Source: Acuticoccus sediminis (lineage in GTDB: Bacteria > Pseudomonadota > Alphaproteobacteria > Rhizobiales > Amorphaceae). Taken from it: 64,000 nt of DNA. A program made the position numbers and the translations under genes. Below are positions 38,970 through 48,476 of this stretch, piece by piece (the first letter of the stretch is position 1; the number at the start of each line of letters is the position of its first letter). Under the pieces are notes generated by a model. The model did no database searches. It was not told the DNA's origin and saw nothing but the letters and a program-made list of their open reading frames with translations. Location: positions 124,001-188,000 of the forward strand of contig NZ_QHHQ01000004.1 of the NCBI RefSeq assembly GCF_003258595.1. Direction: 5' to 3'.

Positions 38970-39299
38970 TCAGTTGAGAACCTGAATGACCTGGCGCGTG
39001 TCCGGATCCACCACGACCGTACGGTCGTTCACGACGACGTACTGGTAGGGAACGGAGGACTCCTTGATGGTGTGCAGCTCGACTTCCTGCGGCACGGTCG
39101 AGCCGAGGTTCAGCTCGATGCCCGGAAGGCTGATGGAGGCCAGCGGCTCACGCTTGACGTAGCTGCGGATCACCGTCTGCTGTTCCGGGGCGATCACCAC
39201 GTCCGGCTGGGGGGCCACGACGACGTTCTGCGCCATGGCCGCGGCGGTCCCACCCATCAGAATCACGCCGGCTACGGCAGCTTTCAGCGAAGACTTCAT
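38970..39299 (-). CDS. DUF1236 domain-containing secreted protein
   Basis: A 109-residue protein of unknown function with a clear signal peptide (MKSSLKAAVAGVILMGGTAA, then AMAQ). The mature part ends with the DUF1236 pattern VPQEVELHTIKESSVPYQYVVVNDRTVVVDP, then RQVIQVL. DUF1236 proteins are periplasmic or surface proteins common in Hyphomicrobiales. The upstream 287 bases include an AT-rich patch near 39410-39440 unlike the surrounding high-GC sequence, probably the promoter. Confidence 0.85.
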   Translation of the reverse strand: MKSSLKAAVAGVILMGGTAAAMAQNVVVAPQPDVVIAPEQQTVIRSYVKREPLASISLPGIELNLGSTVPQEVELHTIKESSVPYQYVVVNDRTVVVDPDTRQVIQVLN

Positions 39300-39586
39300 C
39301 GTTCTTCTCCGTCAATCCAAACTCTGCGATCCAAAGATCAGTTACTGATCGTCTCGCATGGTGAAGCGATCGGAGCGAAGAACGTCGCGTTTACTGAAGC
39401 CGTTCCCAGTTATCTCTCGAATTATTTATTTATCTTGCGGCGGAACTCTCGGAGGCTCCGCGCGTATGGGCGCGCTGTTCTCAGTCGCCCAGGACTTATT
39501 CTAGACGTCACGGGTTTACTATTGCCGTCCACAGGCGCCCGGGTCCCGCCCCGGCCGAGCCGGCGGAGGCGGGATCGCTCGCGGTA
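39300..39586. other. Intergenic region with AT-rich patch and folD 3' hairpin
   Basis: No gene is seen. An AT-rich stretch (39410-39440) probably holds the promoter of the DUF1236 gene. At 39544-39574 a long hairpin (TCCCGCC/GGCGGGA outer, GCCGG/CCGGC inner) follows folD on the minus strand without a U-tract. Confidence 0.4.
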
Positions 39587-40477
39587 TCAGCGGGCCTTGC
39601 GCTCGGCGGCCTCGACGGTGTTGCGCATCAGCATGGCGATGGTCATCGGGCCGACGCCGCCCGGCACCGGGGTGATGGCGCCGGCATGGGTCGCCTCGGC
39701 GAAGGCGACGTCGCCCACAAGGCGCTGGCCGGACTTCCTCGACGCGTCCGGCACGCGGCTGGTGCCGACGTCGATCACCGTGGCGCCTGGCTTGATCCAG
39801 TCGCCCTTCACCATCTCCGGCCGGCCGACGGCGGCGACGAGGATGTCCGCGTTCTGGCAGAGCCCCGGCAGGTCTTTCGTGCGGCTGTGGGCGATGGTCA
39901 CCGTGGCGTTGGCCTTCGCCAGCAGCAGCGCCATCGGCAGGCCGACGAGACGGGAGCGGCCGATCACCACAGCGTTGAGCCCGGAGAGGTCGGTGCCGTG
40001 GACGGTGCCGATGAGGGTCATCGAACCGAGCGGCGTGCACGGGACGATCGCATTGGGATCGCCCACCGCGAGGCGGCCGGCGTTGATCACCGAAAGGCCG
40101 TCGACGTCCTTGTCCGGGTCGATGGCGGCGATCACGGCGGCGGAGTCGAGGTGGGCCGGCAGCGGGAGCTGCACGAGGATGCCGTGGATCGCCGGATCGG
40201 CGTTGAGGGCGTCGACGACGGCGAGGAGCTCGTCCTGGCTCGTCTCGGCGGGCAGCGAGTGCTGCACGGAGTGAAAGCCGAGCGCCTCGGCCTTCTCCGA
40301 CTTCATGCGCACGTAGACGGCGCTCGCGGGGTCCTCGCCCACCAGCACCACGGCGAGGCCGGGTTTGGCCGCAAGGGCGGCGGCGCGGCTCGCGACATCC
40401 TCGGTCACCGCGGCGGCGATGGCCTTGCCGTCGATCAGGCGGGGGGCGTTAGCGGAAGACAACGGTACGGTCTCCAT
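39587..40477 (-). CDS. folD: Methylenetetrahydrofolate dehydrogenase / methenyl-THF cyclohydrolase
   Basis: A bifunctional cytosolic enzyme linking 5,10-methylene-THF and 10-formyl-THF. The 296-residue sequence has [14 protein letters not shown] with the catalytic Lys, [45 protein letters not shown] (nucleotide fold) and the C-terminal [15 protein letters not shown]. The first ATG at 40477 lies inside the end of purU, so the genes overlap by 29 bases; the conserved region starts about 12 residues later, at [10 protein letters not shown]. PurU and FolD work on the same C1 pool. Confidence 0.97.
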   Translation of the reverse strand: METVPLSSANAPRLIDGKAIAAAVTEDVASRAAALAAKPGLAVVLVGEDPASAVYVRMKSEKAEALGFHSVQHSLPAETSQDELLAVVDALNADPAIHGILVQLPLPAHLDSAAVIAAIDPDKDVDGLSVINAGRLAVGDPNAIVPCTPLGSMTLIGTVHGTDLSGLNAVVIGRSRLVGLPMALLLAKANATVTIAHSRTKDLPGLCQNADILVAAVGRPEMVKGDWIKPGATVIDVGTSRVPDASRKSGQRLVGDVAFAEATHAGAITPVPGGVGPMTIAMLMRNTVEAAERKAR

Positions 40478-41297
40478 TCAGTAGGATACGGCGCTCCAGG
40501 TGATAGCGGACCGCTCTGGCGAGAACGCGGCTTTCGATGTCGCGACCGGCCGCGGCCATGTCGTCGGGCGTCATGGTGTGGTCGATGCGCTCCACGTCCT
40601 GCTCGATGATCGGACCCTCGTCGAGGTCGGCGGTCACGTAGTGGGCCGTCGCGCCGATCAGCTTCACACCGCGCGCGTGGGCCTGGTGGTAGGGCTGCGC
40701 GCCCTTGAAGCTCGGCAGGAAGGAGTGGTGGATGTTGATGACACGCCCCTCGAGGCGGCGCGACAGGTCGTCCGACAGCACCTGCATGTAGCGGGCGAGG
40801 ACGATGAGCTCGACCTTCTCGTCCTCGACGAGCTTGAGGAGCGCGGCCTCCTGCGCGGCCTTCGTCGCGGGCGTGACGGGCATGTAGTGATACGGCAGGC
40901 CCTCGTTCTCCACCCGCGCGCGCCACGTCTCGTGGTTGGAGACGACGCCGACGAAGTTCATCGGCAGCCGGTCCGTGCGCCAGCGATAGAGGAGATCGTT
41001 GAGGCAGTGACCGGCCATCGAGGCCATGACGAGGACGCGCGGACGCACCGACGTGTCGGTGATCTCGGCTTCCATGTCGTAGGCGAGCAGCGTCGGACGG
41101 AAGCCGGCGCGGAAGCGCTCGGGCGTCATGCCGTCGGGCGCGGCGAAGTGGACGCGCATGAAGAATGAGCCGGACGCGCGGTCGAAGTACTGCGCGCTCT
41201 CCAGGATGTTGCAGTCCTGGGCGGCGATGGACGAGCCGACCGCGCCGACGATTCCCTTGCGGTCGATACAGGAGAGGGTGAGGACGAGTTCGGTCAC
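40449..41297 (-). CDS. purU: Formyltetrahydrofolate deformylase
   Basis: Hydrolyses 10-formyl-THF to THF and formate, balancing the C1 pool and supplying formate. The 282-residue protein has an N-terminal ACT domain ([20 protein letters not shown]) and a formyltransferase domain with [22 protein letters not shown], the Asn-His site [20 protein letters not shown] and the catalytic Asp in [14 protein letters not shown] at 41297 matches the usual start [10 protein letters not shown]; a longer frame upstream is not conserved. It overlaps folD by 29 bases. Confidence 0.96.
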   Translation of the reverse strand: MTELVLTLSCIDRKGIVGAVGSSIAAQDCNILESAQYFDRASGSFFMRVHFAAPDGMTPERFRAGFRPTLLAYDMEAEITDTSVRPRVLVMASMAGHCLNDLLYRWRTDRLPMNFVGVVSNHETWRARVENEGLPYHYMPVTPATKAAQEAALLKLVEDEKVELIVLARYMQVLSDDLSRRLEGRVINIHHSFLPSFKGAQPYHQAHARGVKLIGATAHYVTADLDEGPIIEQDVERIDHTMTPDDMAAAGRDIESRVLARAVRYHLERRILLNGDRTVVFR

Positions 41298-41377
41298 GGC
41301 GGGGTCTTCTGTGCGGGTCCGGAGGCGGCCCGGGCATAGGCCCATTGCCGCGATCCGGCAACCCGTTAGCGGCCCCG

Positions 41378-41866
41378 CTAGACCTCGCCGTGGGCCTTCT
41401 CCTCACCCACGTCCTTGGCCATGGGCTGGCAGGTCAGCCCGCCGCAGCCGGTCGGCGGGCCGACGTCGTACCAGCCGTGCACGGTGTAGAACCTGTGGGC
41501 CGTCACCGTGCTCTCCAGCCGGCCGCTGGGATAGCCGGCGGAGCGGATGTGCTCCTCCATCGCGCCCAGCAGGGCCTTGCTGTGGCCCGTGAAGCGGCGG
41601 CCCGGTGCGACGTAGTTCAGCAGGATCGTATCGCCGCGGATCATGCCGACGGCCGCAATGTCGCCATCGTCGCGCGAGACGAGGACGGCGAGCGCCGGGT
41701 CCATGATCCACTCGAGCACGTTCTCGCGCGTCTTGTTGGCGGTCCACCTGGTGACGATACCCGGGTCGTCATGATGGTCGGCTGCGCACAGGTCGCGGAT
41801 CGACCTCGTCAGCACTTCGGCGATCCGGGGGGCGTCACCAGGCGTCGCCTCCTCGATCTTGTGCAT
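41378..41866 (-). CDS. GNAT family N-acetyltransferase
   Basis: A 162-residue acetyltransferase-fold protein. IEEATPGDAPRIAEVLTRSIR is the usual first helix, GDTILLNYVAPGRRFTGHSKALL contains strand beta-4 and the acetyl-CoA pyrophosphate loop (RRFTGHS for the Q/RxxGxG/A motif), and AHRFYTVHGW is the FYxxxGF motif near the end. The tail PPTGCGGLTCQPMAK has two closely spaced cysteines. The substrate is unknown. It is divergent from the FAD oxidoreductase. Confidence 0.85.
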   Translation of the reverse strand: MHKIEEATPGDAPRIAEVLTRSIRDLCAADHHDDPGIVTRWTANKTRENVLEWIMDPALAVLVSRDDGDIAAVGMIRGDTILLNYVAPGRRFTGHSKALLGAMEEHIRSAGYPSGRLESTVTAHRFYTVHGWYDVGPPTGCGGLTCQPMAKDVGEEKAHGEV

Positions 41867-41950
41867 CCCTGCCTCTCGCTCAGTCGGTCTGCATTATGCA
41901 TCATAGCATTGGACGGCGTGCGGGTGCGCGCCGCTGCAAGTTGGGGACCT

Positions 41951-43195
41951 ATGAAAGTCGACGTTGTTGTGCTGGGTGCCGGAATGGTCGGCATCTCCAC
42001 CGCGATCCACCTCATGGACCGCGGCCGCTCCGTTGCCCTGGTGGACCGCCGGGGCCCGGCCGAGGAGACCTCGTACGGCAACGCGGGTCTGATCCAATCC
42101 GAAGCGGTGATGCCGTACGTCTTCCCGCGTGATCCGATGATACTCATTCAGGCCGCCTTCGCGCGGCGCACGGACGCGCGGGTGCGCTGGTCGGCGCTGC
42201 CGAAGATCGCGCCCTTCATCATCGCCTACGCACGCTCCGGCTCCAGCGAGATGGCCCGGCGCACGGCTGCGGCGAACGTGCCGATCCTGGCGCGCGTGCG
42301 GCAGGAGCACGAGGCGCTGATGGACCGCGCCGACGCCCGCCATCTGCTCCGCGAGGGCGGCTACATCATCGTCTTCCGCAACGGCCGCGACCTCGAGGCC
42401 CACTCGGTCGGCGACGAGGCGACCCGACGGGAGTACGGCGTCGAGTTCGAGGTGTGGGACGGCGCGCGCACGGCGGCCGAGGAGCCCAACCTGCTGATCG
42501 ACGTCGCCGGCGCGATCCACTACCCCACACCGGCGCGGGTCGACGATCCGGGCGACGTCGGCAAGGCCTACGCGGCGCTGTTCGAGGCAAGCGGCGGCCG
42601 GCTGATGACGGGCGACGCCCGCAGCCTGACGCGCACGGGCACCGGCTGGCAGGTCACGACCGAGGAATCGGGCCCCCTCACCGCGAACGAGGTGGTCGTC
42701 GCACTCGGCGCGTGGTCGGGCGAGGTGCTTCGTCCGCTCGGCGTGAACGCGCCGCTCGGCGTCAAGCGCGGCTATCACATGCACTACCGCCTCAAGGGCA
42801 ACGTGCAGCTCAACCGGCTGATGTTCGACGGCGACAACGGCTACGTGCTGACGCCCAACAAGCGCGGTATCCGCCTCACGTCGGGGGCGGAGTTCGCCGA
42901 CCGCGACGCGAAATCGAACTTCGGCCAGATCGACAAGGCGGAAGAGTTCGCGCGCGGCCTGTTCCCGCTGGGCGAGCGGATCGAGGCGGAGCCGTGGCGC
43001 GGCGCACGGCCGTGCCTGCCGGACATGCTGCCGGCGATCGGCCCGGTGACGGGGCAATCCGGCCTCTTCGTGAACTTCGGCCACCACCACCTCGGCTTCA
43101 CGATGGGTCCGGCCACCGGCCGGCTGCTCGCCGAGGTCATGACCGGCGAGACCCCGTACACCGACCCGTCCCCCTACAGCCTCGACCGCTTCTGA
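41951..43195 (+). CDS. DadA-like FAD-dependent amino acid oxidoreductase
   Basis: A 414-residue flavoprotein of the DAO family, similar to the small subunit of D-amino acid dehydrogenase. The FAD fold is VVVLGAGMVGISTAIHLMDR (Gly9, Gly11, Gly14), then SYGNAGLIQSEAVMPY, and near the end WRGARPCLPDMLPAIGPV and NFGHHHLGFTMGPATGRLLAE. It would pass electrons to a quinone or another acceptor, deaminating a D-amino acid or oxidising a cyclic imino acid. ATG at 41951 follows GGGGA. It is convergent with the second CoA-transferase. Confidence 0.88.
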   Translation: MKVDVVVLGAGMVGISTAIHLMDRGRSVALVDRRGPAEETSYGNAGLIQSEAVMPYVFPRDPMILIQAAFARRTDARVRWSALPKIAPFIIAYARSGSSEMARRTAAANVPILARVRQEHEALMDRADARHLLREGGYIIVFRNGRDLEAHSVGDEATRREYGVEFEVWDGARTAAEEPNLLIDVAGAIHYPTPARVDDPGDVGKAYAALFEASGGRLMTGDARSLTRTGTGWQVTTEESGPLTANEVVVALGAWSGEVLRPLGVNAPLGVKRGYHMHYRLKGNVQLNRLMFDGDNGYVLTPNKRGIRLTSGAEFADRDAKSNFGQIDKAEEFARGLFPLGERIEAEPWRGARPCLPDMLPAIGPVTGQSGLFVNFGHHHLGFTMGPATGRLLAEVMTGETPYTDPSPYSLDRF

Positions 43196-43207
43196 CGGCG
43201 CCGGCCA

Positions 43208-44431
43208 TCAGGCGACGACGCCGTCCGCCTTCAGCGACGCGCGCTCGTCCGCACCGACGCCGAAGTCGGCGAGGATCCGGTCGGTGTCCTCGCCGGTGAG
43301 CGGCGCGCGCCGGCGCACGCCGCCGGGGGTGGCCGACATCTTGACCGGCGTTCCCGCCACCGTGAGGGGGCGCGCCGCGCCGGGAACCTCGACCTCGGGG
43401 AGCATGCCGCGGGCGGCGAAATGGGGATTGGCGAAGATCTCGTCGGCGCGCAGCACCGGCCCGAACGGGATCCTGCCGCCGAAGATCTCCGTCAGCTCCG
43501 CCTTCGTGCGCGCCGAGGTGTACTCGGTGACGATCGCGTTCACCTCGTGGCGGCGGGCGACGCGGTCCGGGTTGAGGGCGTAGCGCGGATCGGCGGCGAG
43601 CTCCGGCCGGCCGATCACGGTCACGAACGGACCCCAGAACTCGTCCTTCGGAATGCCGAGGCTGACGTAGCCGTCCTTCGCCCTGAAGAGCCCGAAGGGG
43701 CACAGCAGCGGGTGGCCGTCGCCCTCAGGGCCAGGCACGTCGCCGGTCGCGGAATGCTGGTAGACGAGCCGCTCGCACACCGCGAGGACGCCGTCGACCA
43801 TGGCGACGTCGACGAACTGGCCCTCCCCCGTCGCCCGCGCCCGCAGCACCGCCGAGACGATCCCGAACGCGGTGAACAGCGCCGGGATGAGGTCGCCGAC
43901 GCCCGGCCCGATCTTGGTCGGCGCGCCGCCGGGGACGGGACCGGTGATGCCCATAATCCCGCCCATCGCCTGGGCGACGGGGTCGTAGGCGGGCCAGTTC
44001 GAATACGGGCTCTCCCCGCTCGCCGGATCGCCGAAGCCGCGCAGCGCCGCGACCACCAGGCGGGGGTTCTCCTCGCGCAGGGCCGCGTAGCCGGCGCCCA
44101 GCCGCTCCATCACCCCGGCACGGAAATTCTCGATGATGACGTCCGACTGCGCCGCGATGCGCTTGAAGAGCGCGATCCCCCGCGGCGACTTCAGGTCGAT
44201 GACGATCGATTCCTTGTTGCGGTTGATCGAGGCGAAGTAGCCGCCGTAGCCGCCCTCCTCCATGCGGGTCTGCCCGTCCATGAACGGTCCCACGCGGCGG
44301 GTGGTCTCGCCGCCGGGCGGCTCGATCTTGATGACGCGGGCGCCCTGGTCGGCGAGGAGCATGGAGGCGAAGGGGCCGGACAGCATCTGGGTGAGGTCGA
44401 TCACCGTCAGGCCTTCAAGTGCGCCGCTCAT
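43208..44431 (-). CDS. CaiB/BaiF (type III) CoA-transferase, second copy
   Basis: A 407-residue family III CoA-transferase: GLTVIDLTQMLSGPFASMLLADQGARVIKIE, NRNKESIVIDLKSPRG, ENFRAGVMERLG, the catalytic-Asp segment GVGDLIPALFTAFG and RATGEGQFVDVAMVDG. It differs markedly from the copy at 32.5-33.75 kb, so it is not a recent duplication. The ATG at 44431 starts MSGALEGLTV, with AGGAG ten bases upstream. It is divergent from hyuAB, with a shared 395-base regulatory region. Confidence 0.92.
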   Translation of the reverse strand: MSGALEGLTVIDLTQMLSGPFASMLLADQGARVIKIEPPGGETTRRVGPFMDGQTRMEEGGYGGYFASINRNKESIVIDLKSPRGIALFKRIAAQSDVIIENFRAGVMERLGAGYAALREENPRLVVAALRGFGDPASGESPYSNWPAYDPVAQAMGGIMGITGPVPGGAPTKIGPGVGDLIPALFTAFGIVSAVLRARATGEGQFVDVAMVDGVLAVCERLVYQHSATGDVPGPEGDGHPLLCPFGLFRAKDGYVSLGIPKDEFWGPFVTVIGRPELAADPRYALNPDRVARRHEVNAIVTEYTSARTKAELTEIFGGRIPFGPVLRADEIFANPHFAARGMLPEVEVPGAARPLTVAGTPVKMSATPGGVRRRAPLTGEDTDRILADFGVGADERASLKADGVVA

Positions 44432-44826
44432 CGGGGTCCTTCTCCTGTTCCGCCGTCCATCGCATGCCGCGACACTGCCCCGGCGCCAGGGCCGGCGCCA
44501 TGCCCGGGGCATGCCGGACCCGATGCGCCGCGGACCCGCCGCCCGCGGCATCAAACGACGCGGCGGCGGCGATGGCCAGCGCCGGACGCCCGATGGCCGC
44601 GAGAGGGCGAAACTATGGCCCCGGGGATCGCTGCGACCGCGCACCTGATATGCACTTTTGATGGCATACCATTTGCCTATAAAGCGTGCGTCCCGAGGGG
44701 ACGAATTGACACAGTGTGCGCCTGCCGGCCGTCCGGCCGATGGGCTAGCATTGCGCGCGATCGAAGGGCGAGCCGATTGCCCGTTTTTGCGCCAGGCGCG
44801 TATTCGGGACGGCTCTAGGAGAAACA
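44432..44826. other. Divergent regulatory region between CoA-transferase and hyuA
   Basis: No credible gene is present. From left to right: a GC hairpin at about 44478-44513 (TGCCCCGG...CCGGGGCA enclosing GGCGCC repeats), a near-palindrome at 44661-44672, TATAAA at 44678-44683, and TTGACA at 44706-44711. The AT-richer part (44650-44685) contrasts with the surroundings and is the likely promoter/operator zone. Confidence 0.5.
44661..44672. promoter_or_regulatory. Candidate GntR-type operator upstream of hyuA
   Basis: ATGGCATACCAT is palindromic at ten of twelve positions and resembles the TGGTATACCA-type sites of FadR/FCD-subfamily GntR regulators, which often control catabolic operons. No GntR gene lies in the window, so the regulator would be encoded elsewhere. 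Confidence 0.35.
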
Positions 44827-46902
44827 ATGGCTCAGGTTCGGCTAGCAATTGATATCGGCGGTACGTTCACCGACGTCGTGCTCGACACGGGGGACGGGCG
44901 GGTCGACACCACGAAGGTGTTGACGACGCCCAAGGCACCGGAGGACGGCGCCCTCACCGGGATGATGGTGGTGCTGGACGCCGCCGGGCTGAAGCCGGGC
45001 GACGTCGACCTGATCCTGCACGGCACGACGCTCGCGACCAACGCGCTGATCGAGCGCAAGGGCGCAAGGACCGCGCTGATCGCCACGGAAGGCTTCCGCG
45101 ACGTCCTCGCCATCGGCTACGAGGACCGCTACGACCAGTACGACATCGGGATCGTCAAGCCGGCCCCGCTCATTGACAAGGCGCTGCGCTTCACCGTGCC
45201 GGAGCGCGTGGCGGTCGACGGCTCGGTCCTCCTGCCGCTCGACGAGGGGGCGGTCCGCGCCCTGGTGCCGCAGATCAAGGCATCCGGCGCCGAGGCCGTC
45301 GCGGTGGCGCTGATCCACGCCTACGCGGCGCCGGCGCACGAGGAGCGCATCGGCGCGATCCTCGCCGAGGAGCTGCCGGGCGTGTCGGTCAGCCTGTCGA
45401 GCGCGGTCTCGCCTGAGGCGCGCGAGTACGAGCGCACGATGACGACCGCGGTGAACGCCTACGTTCAGCCCCTGATGGCCGGCTACCTCGGCCGGTTCGA
45501 GACACGCCTCGCCGAGGAGGGCTTCAAGGCGCCGGTGCTGCTGATGACGTCGGGCGGCGGCCTGACCACCATCGGGACCGCGCGGCAGTTCCCGGTGCGC
45601 CTCGTCGAATCCGGCCCGGCGGGCGGCGCCATCCTGGCCGCCGAAGTCGCGCGGGCCTGCGGCGAGGACAAGGTGCTGTCGTTCGACATGGGCGGCACGA
45701 CGGCGAAGATCTGCCTCATCGACGCCGGCACGCCGAACACGGCGCGCGTCTTCGAGGTGGACCGGCAGTCGCGCTTCACCAAGGGCTCGGGCCTGCCGAT
45801 CCGCATTCCCGTGATCGAGATGATCGAGATCGGCGCGGGCGGCGGCTCCATCGCCAAGGTGGACGCGATGAAGCGCATCGCGGTGGGTCCGCATTCCGCC
45901 GGCTCCGATCCCGGCCCGGTGGCCTACGGCCGCGGCGGCGAGCAGCCGACGGTGACGGACGGCGACCTGACGCTCGGCCGCCTCGATCCGGACGACTTCG
46001 CCGGCGGGCGCATCAAGCTCGACGCCGAGGCGAGCGCCGCGGCCATCACCAAAGCCGTCGGCGAGCCGCTCGGCCTCGCGCCGCGCCTCGCCGCCTTCGG
46101 CATCGCCGAGATCGTCGACGAGAACATGGCGAACGCCGCCCGCGTCCACGCGGTCGAGAACGGGGCGGACGTCGCGACCCGCACGCTGATCGCCTTCGGC
46201 GGCGCCGCGCCGCTCCACGCCGGCCGCCTCGCCCAGAAGCTCGGCATCGACAAGGTGATCGTGCCGGCGCACGCGGGCGTCGGCTCGGCGGTCGGCTTCC
46301 TCTACGCGCCGGTCTCCTTCGAGGTGGTACGCAGCGCCTTCGTCCCGCTCGACGGCATGGACCGCGACGCGGTCGCGCAGATGTACGCCGAGATGGACGC
46401 GGTCGTGCGCCCGGTCGTGACGGCGGCGGTCGCCGAGAGCGAGGTGAAGCCCACCCGCACGGCGTACCTGCGCTACATGGGCCAGGGTCACGAGGTCCCC
46501 GTGGAGGTGCCGGAGGACTTCGACCCGGCCAAGCTGAAGGCCGCGTTCGAGACTGCCTATACCGCCCTCTTCGGCCGCACCATCGCCAACGCCGCCATCG
46601 AGGCGATGAGCTGGTCGCTGGCGCTGGCCGCCCCGGCGAACGCCGAGCGGATGACCGAGCGGGCGAGCGGCAGGACCGAGCCGACCACCCGCACGCTGTT
46701 CGACCCGGACAGCGAGGCGACGGTGGAAGTCTCCGCCTACCCGCGCGCCGCCCTGACCGACGGCACCGAGATCACCGGCCCCGCCCTCGTCACCGAGGCC
46801 GCCACAACGACCGTGGTCCCGAAGGGCTACTCCGCCGCGCTCAACGCGGACGGCCACCTCATCCTCACCCGCCAACCCGTCGCTCAGGAGATCGCCGCGT
46901 GA
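44827..46902 (+). CDS. hyuA: Hydantoinase/oxoprolinase family protein, subunit A (HyuA)
   Basis: The ATP-binding subunit of a two-part cyclic-amide hydrolase (N-methylhydantoinase, 5-oxoprolinase or acetone-carboxylase-like type). The 691-residue protein has the Hydant_A_N motif AIDIGGTFTDVVLD at residues 7-20, HGTTLATNALIERKGA, the actin-like domain SFDMGGTTAKICLI, and GAGGGSIAKVDA. AGGAG lies five bases before the ATG, a strong start. hyuB follows with an overlapping GTGA. The specific substrate is unknown; sequence alone cannot separate the three activities. Confidence 0.93.
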   Translation: MAQVRLAIDIGGTFTDVVLDTGDGRVDTTKVLTTPKAPEDGALTGMMVVLDAAGLKPGDVDLILHGTTLATNALIERKGARTALIATEGFRDVLAIGYEDRYDQYDIGIVKPAPLIDKALRFTVPERVAVDGSVLLPLDEGAVRALVPQIKASGAEAVAVALIHAYAAPAHEERIGAILAEELPGVSVSLSSAVSPEAREYERTMTTAVNAYVQPLMAGYLGRFETRLAEEGFKAPVLLMTSGGGLTTIGTARQFPVRLVESGPAGGAILAAEVARACGEDKVLSFDMGGTTAKICLIDAGTPNTARVFEVDRQSRFTKGSGLPIRIPVIEMIEIGAGGGSIAKVDAMKRIAVGPHSAGSDPGPVAYGRGGEQPTVTDGDLTLGRLDPDDFAGGRIKLDAEASAAAITKAVGEPLGLAPRLAAFGIAEIVDENMANAARVHAVENGADVATRTLIAFGGAAPLHAGRLAQKLGIDKVIVPAHAGVGSAVGFLYAPVSFEVVRSAFVPLDGMDRDAVAQMYAEMDAVVRPVVTAAVAESEVKPTRTAYLRYMGQGHEVPVEVPEDFDPAKLKAAFETAYTALFGRTIANAAIEAMSWSLALAAPANAERMTERASGRTEPTTRTLFDPDSEATVEVSAYPRAALTDGTEITGPALVTEAATTTVVPKGYSAALNADGHLILTRQPVAQEIAA

Positions 46903-48476
46903 GTGCTGCCGATGCCATCCGCAACCAGGTGATGTGGGATCGCCTGATCGCCGTCGTCGAGGAGCAGGCCCAGGCGCTCCTGCGCACCGCCTTCTCCACC
47001 ATCGTGCGCGAGGCGGGCGACCTCTCCGCCGGCGTCTTCGACCTCGAGGGCCGCATGCTGGCTCAGGCGGTCACCGGGACGCCGGGCCACGTCAACTCCA
47101 TGGCGGAGTCGGTGAAGCACTTCATCGACATCTTCCCCGTGGAGACGATGAAGGAGGGCGACCACTACATCACCAACGACCCGTGGCGCGGCACCGGCCA
47201 CCTCAACGACTTCGTGGTGACGACGCCGGCCTTCCACAACGGCAGGATGGTCGGCCTCTTCTCCTGCACGAGCCACCTGATCGACATCGGCGGCATCGGT
47301 TTCGGGCCGGACGGGCACGACGTGTTCGCCGAGGGCCTCTCGATCCCGTTCCTGAAGCTCTGCGACCAGGGCACCATGAACGAGACGCTGATGGCGATGA
47401 TCCGCGCCAACACGCGCCTCTCGGTGGAGACCGAGGGCGATGTCTACTCGCTGGTCGCCTGCAACGAGATCGGCGCCAAGCGGCTGTCGGAGATGATGGG
47501 CGAGTACGGGCTGACGACGCTCGACGCGCTTGCCAGCCACATCTGCGACGCCTCTCGCGCGGCGGCGCTGGAGCGGATCGCGGCGCTGCCCAAGGGCACG
47601 ACGCGCAACTCGATGACCATCGACGGGCTGGACAAGCCGGTCGACCTCGTCGCCGCGCTCACGGTGGCCGAGGACGGCATCCACGTCGACTACGACGGCA
47701 CGTCCGGGACGGCGAAGAAGGGCATCAACGTGCCGCTCGCCTACACCCGCGCCTACACCGCGTTCGGGCTGATGGCCGCGCTCGCCAAGGGGATCCCGAA
47801 CAACGCGGGCTCGCTGTCGGTCTGGCACATCGACGCGCCGGACGGTTGCATCCTCAACGCCCCGCGCGGGCTGCCGGTCTCCTCGCGCCACATCATCGGC
47901 CAGATGCTACCGGACGTGATGTTCGGCTGCCTCGAGCCGCTCATCCCCGAGGTGGTGCCGGCCGAGGGCACCTCCTGCCTCTGGAACGTGACGCTGCGCG
48001 GTCAGGCCAGGAAGGACAACCTCGGCCGTCATGGCTTCGCGGTGACGATCACCACCAACGGCGGCACCGGCGCGCGTCCGAACAACGACGGCCTGTCGGC
48101 GACCGCGTTCCCGTCGGGCGTGAAGGGCTCGCCGGTGGAGATCATGGAGCAGGCCGCGCCCGTCGTCGTGTGGAAGAAGGAGCTGCGGGACGGCTCGGGC
48201 GGCGCGGGCAAGTACCGCGGCGGCGACGGTCAGGTGATCGAGATCGAGAACCGGTTCGGCCAGTCGATGGAGCTCCTGGCCGCGTTCGACCGGATCGACC
48301 ATCCGCCGCGGGGCCGGGCCGGCGGCGGCAACGGCGCGTGCGGCACGGTGGCCCTGTCGGACGGCCGGAAGCTGAAGGGCAAGGGCACGCAGGAGATCCC
48401 GGCGGGTCAGCGCCTGTGCATCCAGACCCCGGGCGGTGGCGGCTTCGGCAAGCCGGTCGCCGGCGCGGCCGAGTAG
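46899..48476 (+). CDS. hyuB: Hydantoinase/oxoprolinase family protein, subunit B (HyuB)
   Basis: The partner subunit of HyuA. The 525-residue protein carries Hydantoinase_B features: LLRTAFSTIVREAGDLSAGVF, GTPGHVNSMAESVKHF, ITNDPWRGTGHLNDF, FSCTSHLIDIGG and the C-terminal QTPGGGGFGKP. The start GTG at 46899 overlaps the hyuA stop, indicating coupled translation and a 1:1 complex. The downstream hairpin at 48491-48515 probably ends the transcript. Confidence 0.93.
   Translation: MSAADAIRNQVMWDRLIAVVEEQAQALLRTAFSTIVREAGDLSAGVFDLEGRMLAQAVTGTPGHVNSMAESVKHFIDIFPVETMKEGDHYITNDPWRGTGHLNDFVVTTPAFHNGRMVGLFSCTSHLIDIGGIGFGPDGHDVFAEGLSIPFLKLCDQGTMNETLMAMIRANTRLSVETEGDVYSLVACNEIGAKRLSEMMGEYGLTTLDALASHICDASRAAALERIAALPKGTTRNSMTIDGLDKPVDLVAALTVAEDGIHVDYDGTSGTAKKGINVPLAYTRAYTAFGLMAALAKGIPNNAGSLSVWHIDAPDGCILNAPRGLPVSSRHIIGQMLPDVMFGCLEPLIPEVVPAEGTSCLWNVTLRGQARKDNLGRHGFAVTITTNGGTGARPNNDGLSATAFPSGVKGSPVEIMEQAAPVVVWKKELRDGSGGAGKYRGGDGQVIEIENRFGQSMELLAAFDRIDHPPRGRAGGGNGACGTVALSDGRKLKGKGTQEIPAGQRLCIQTPGGGGFGKPVAGAAE

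Noticed and set aside
41867-41950. Possible operator around TGCATTATGCATCATAGCA upstream of the FAD oxidoreductase
   Set aside because: Only the six-base ATGCAT core is symmetric; the flanks do not pair, so support is too weak.
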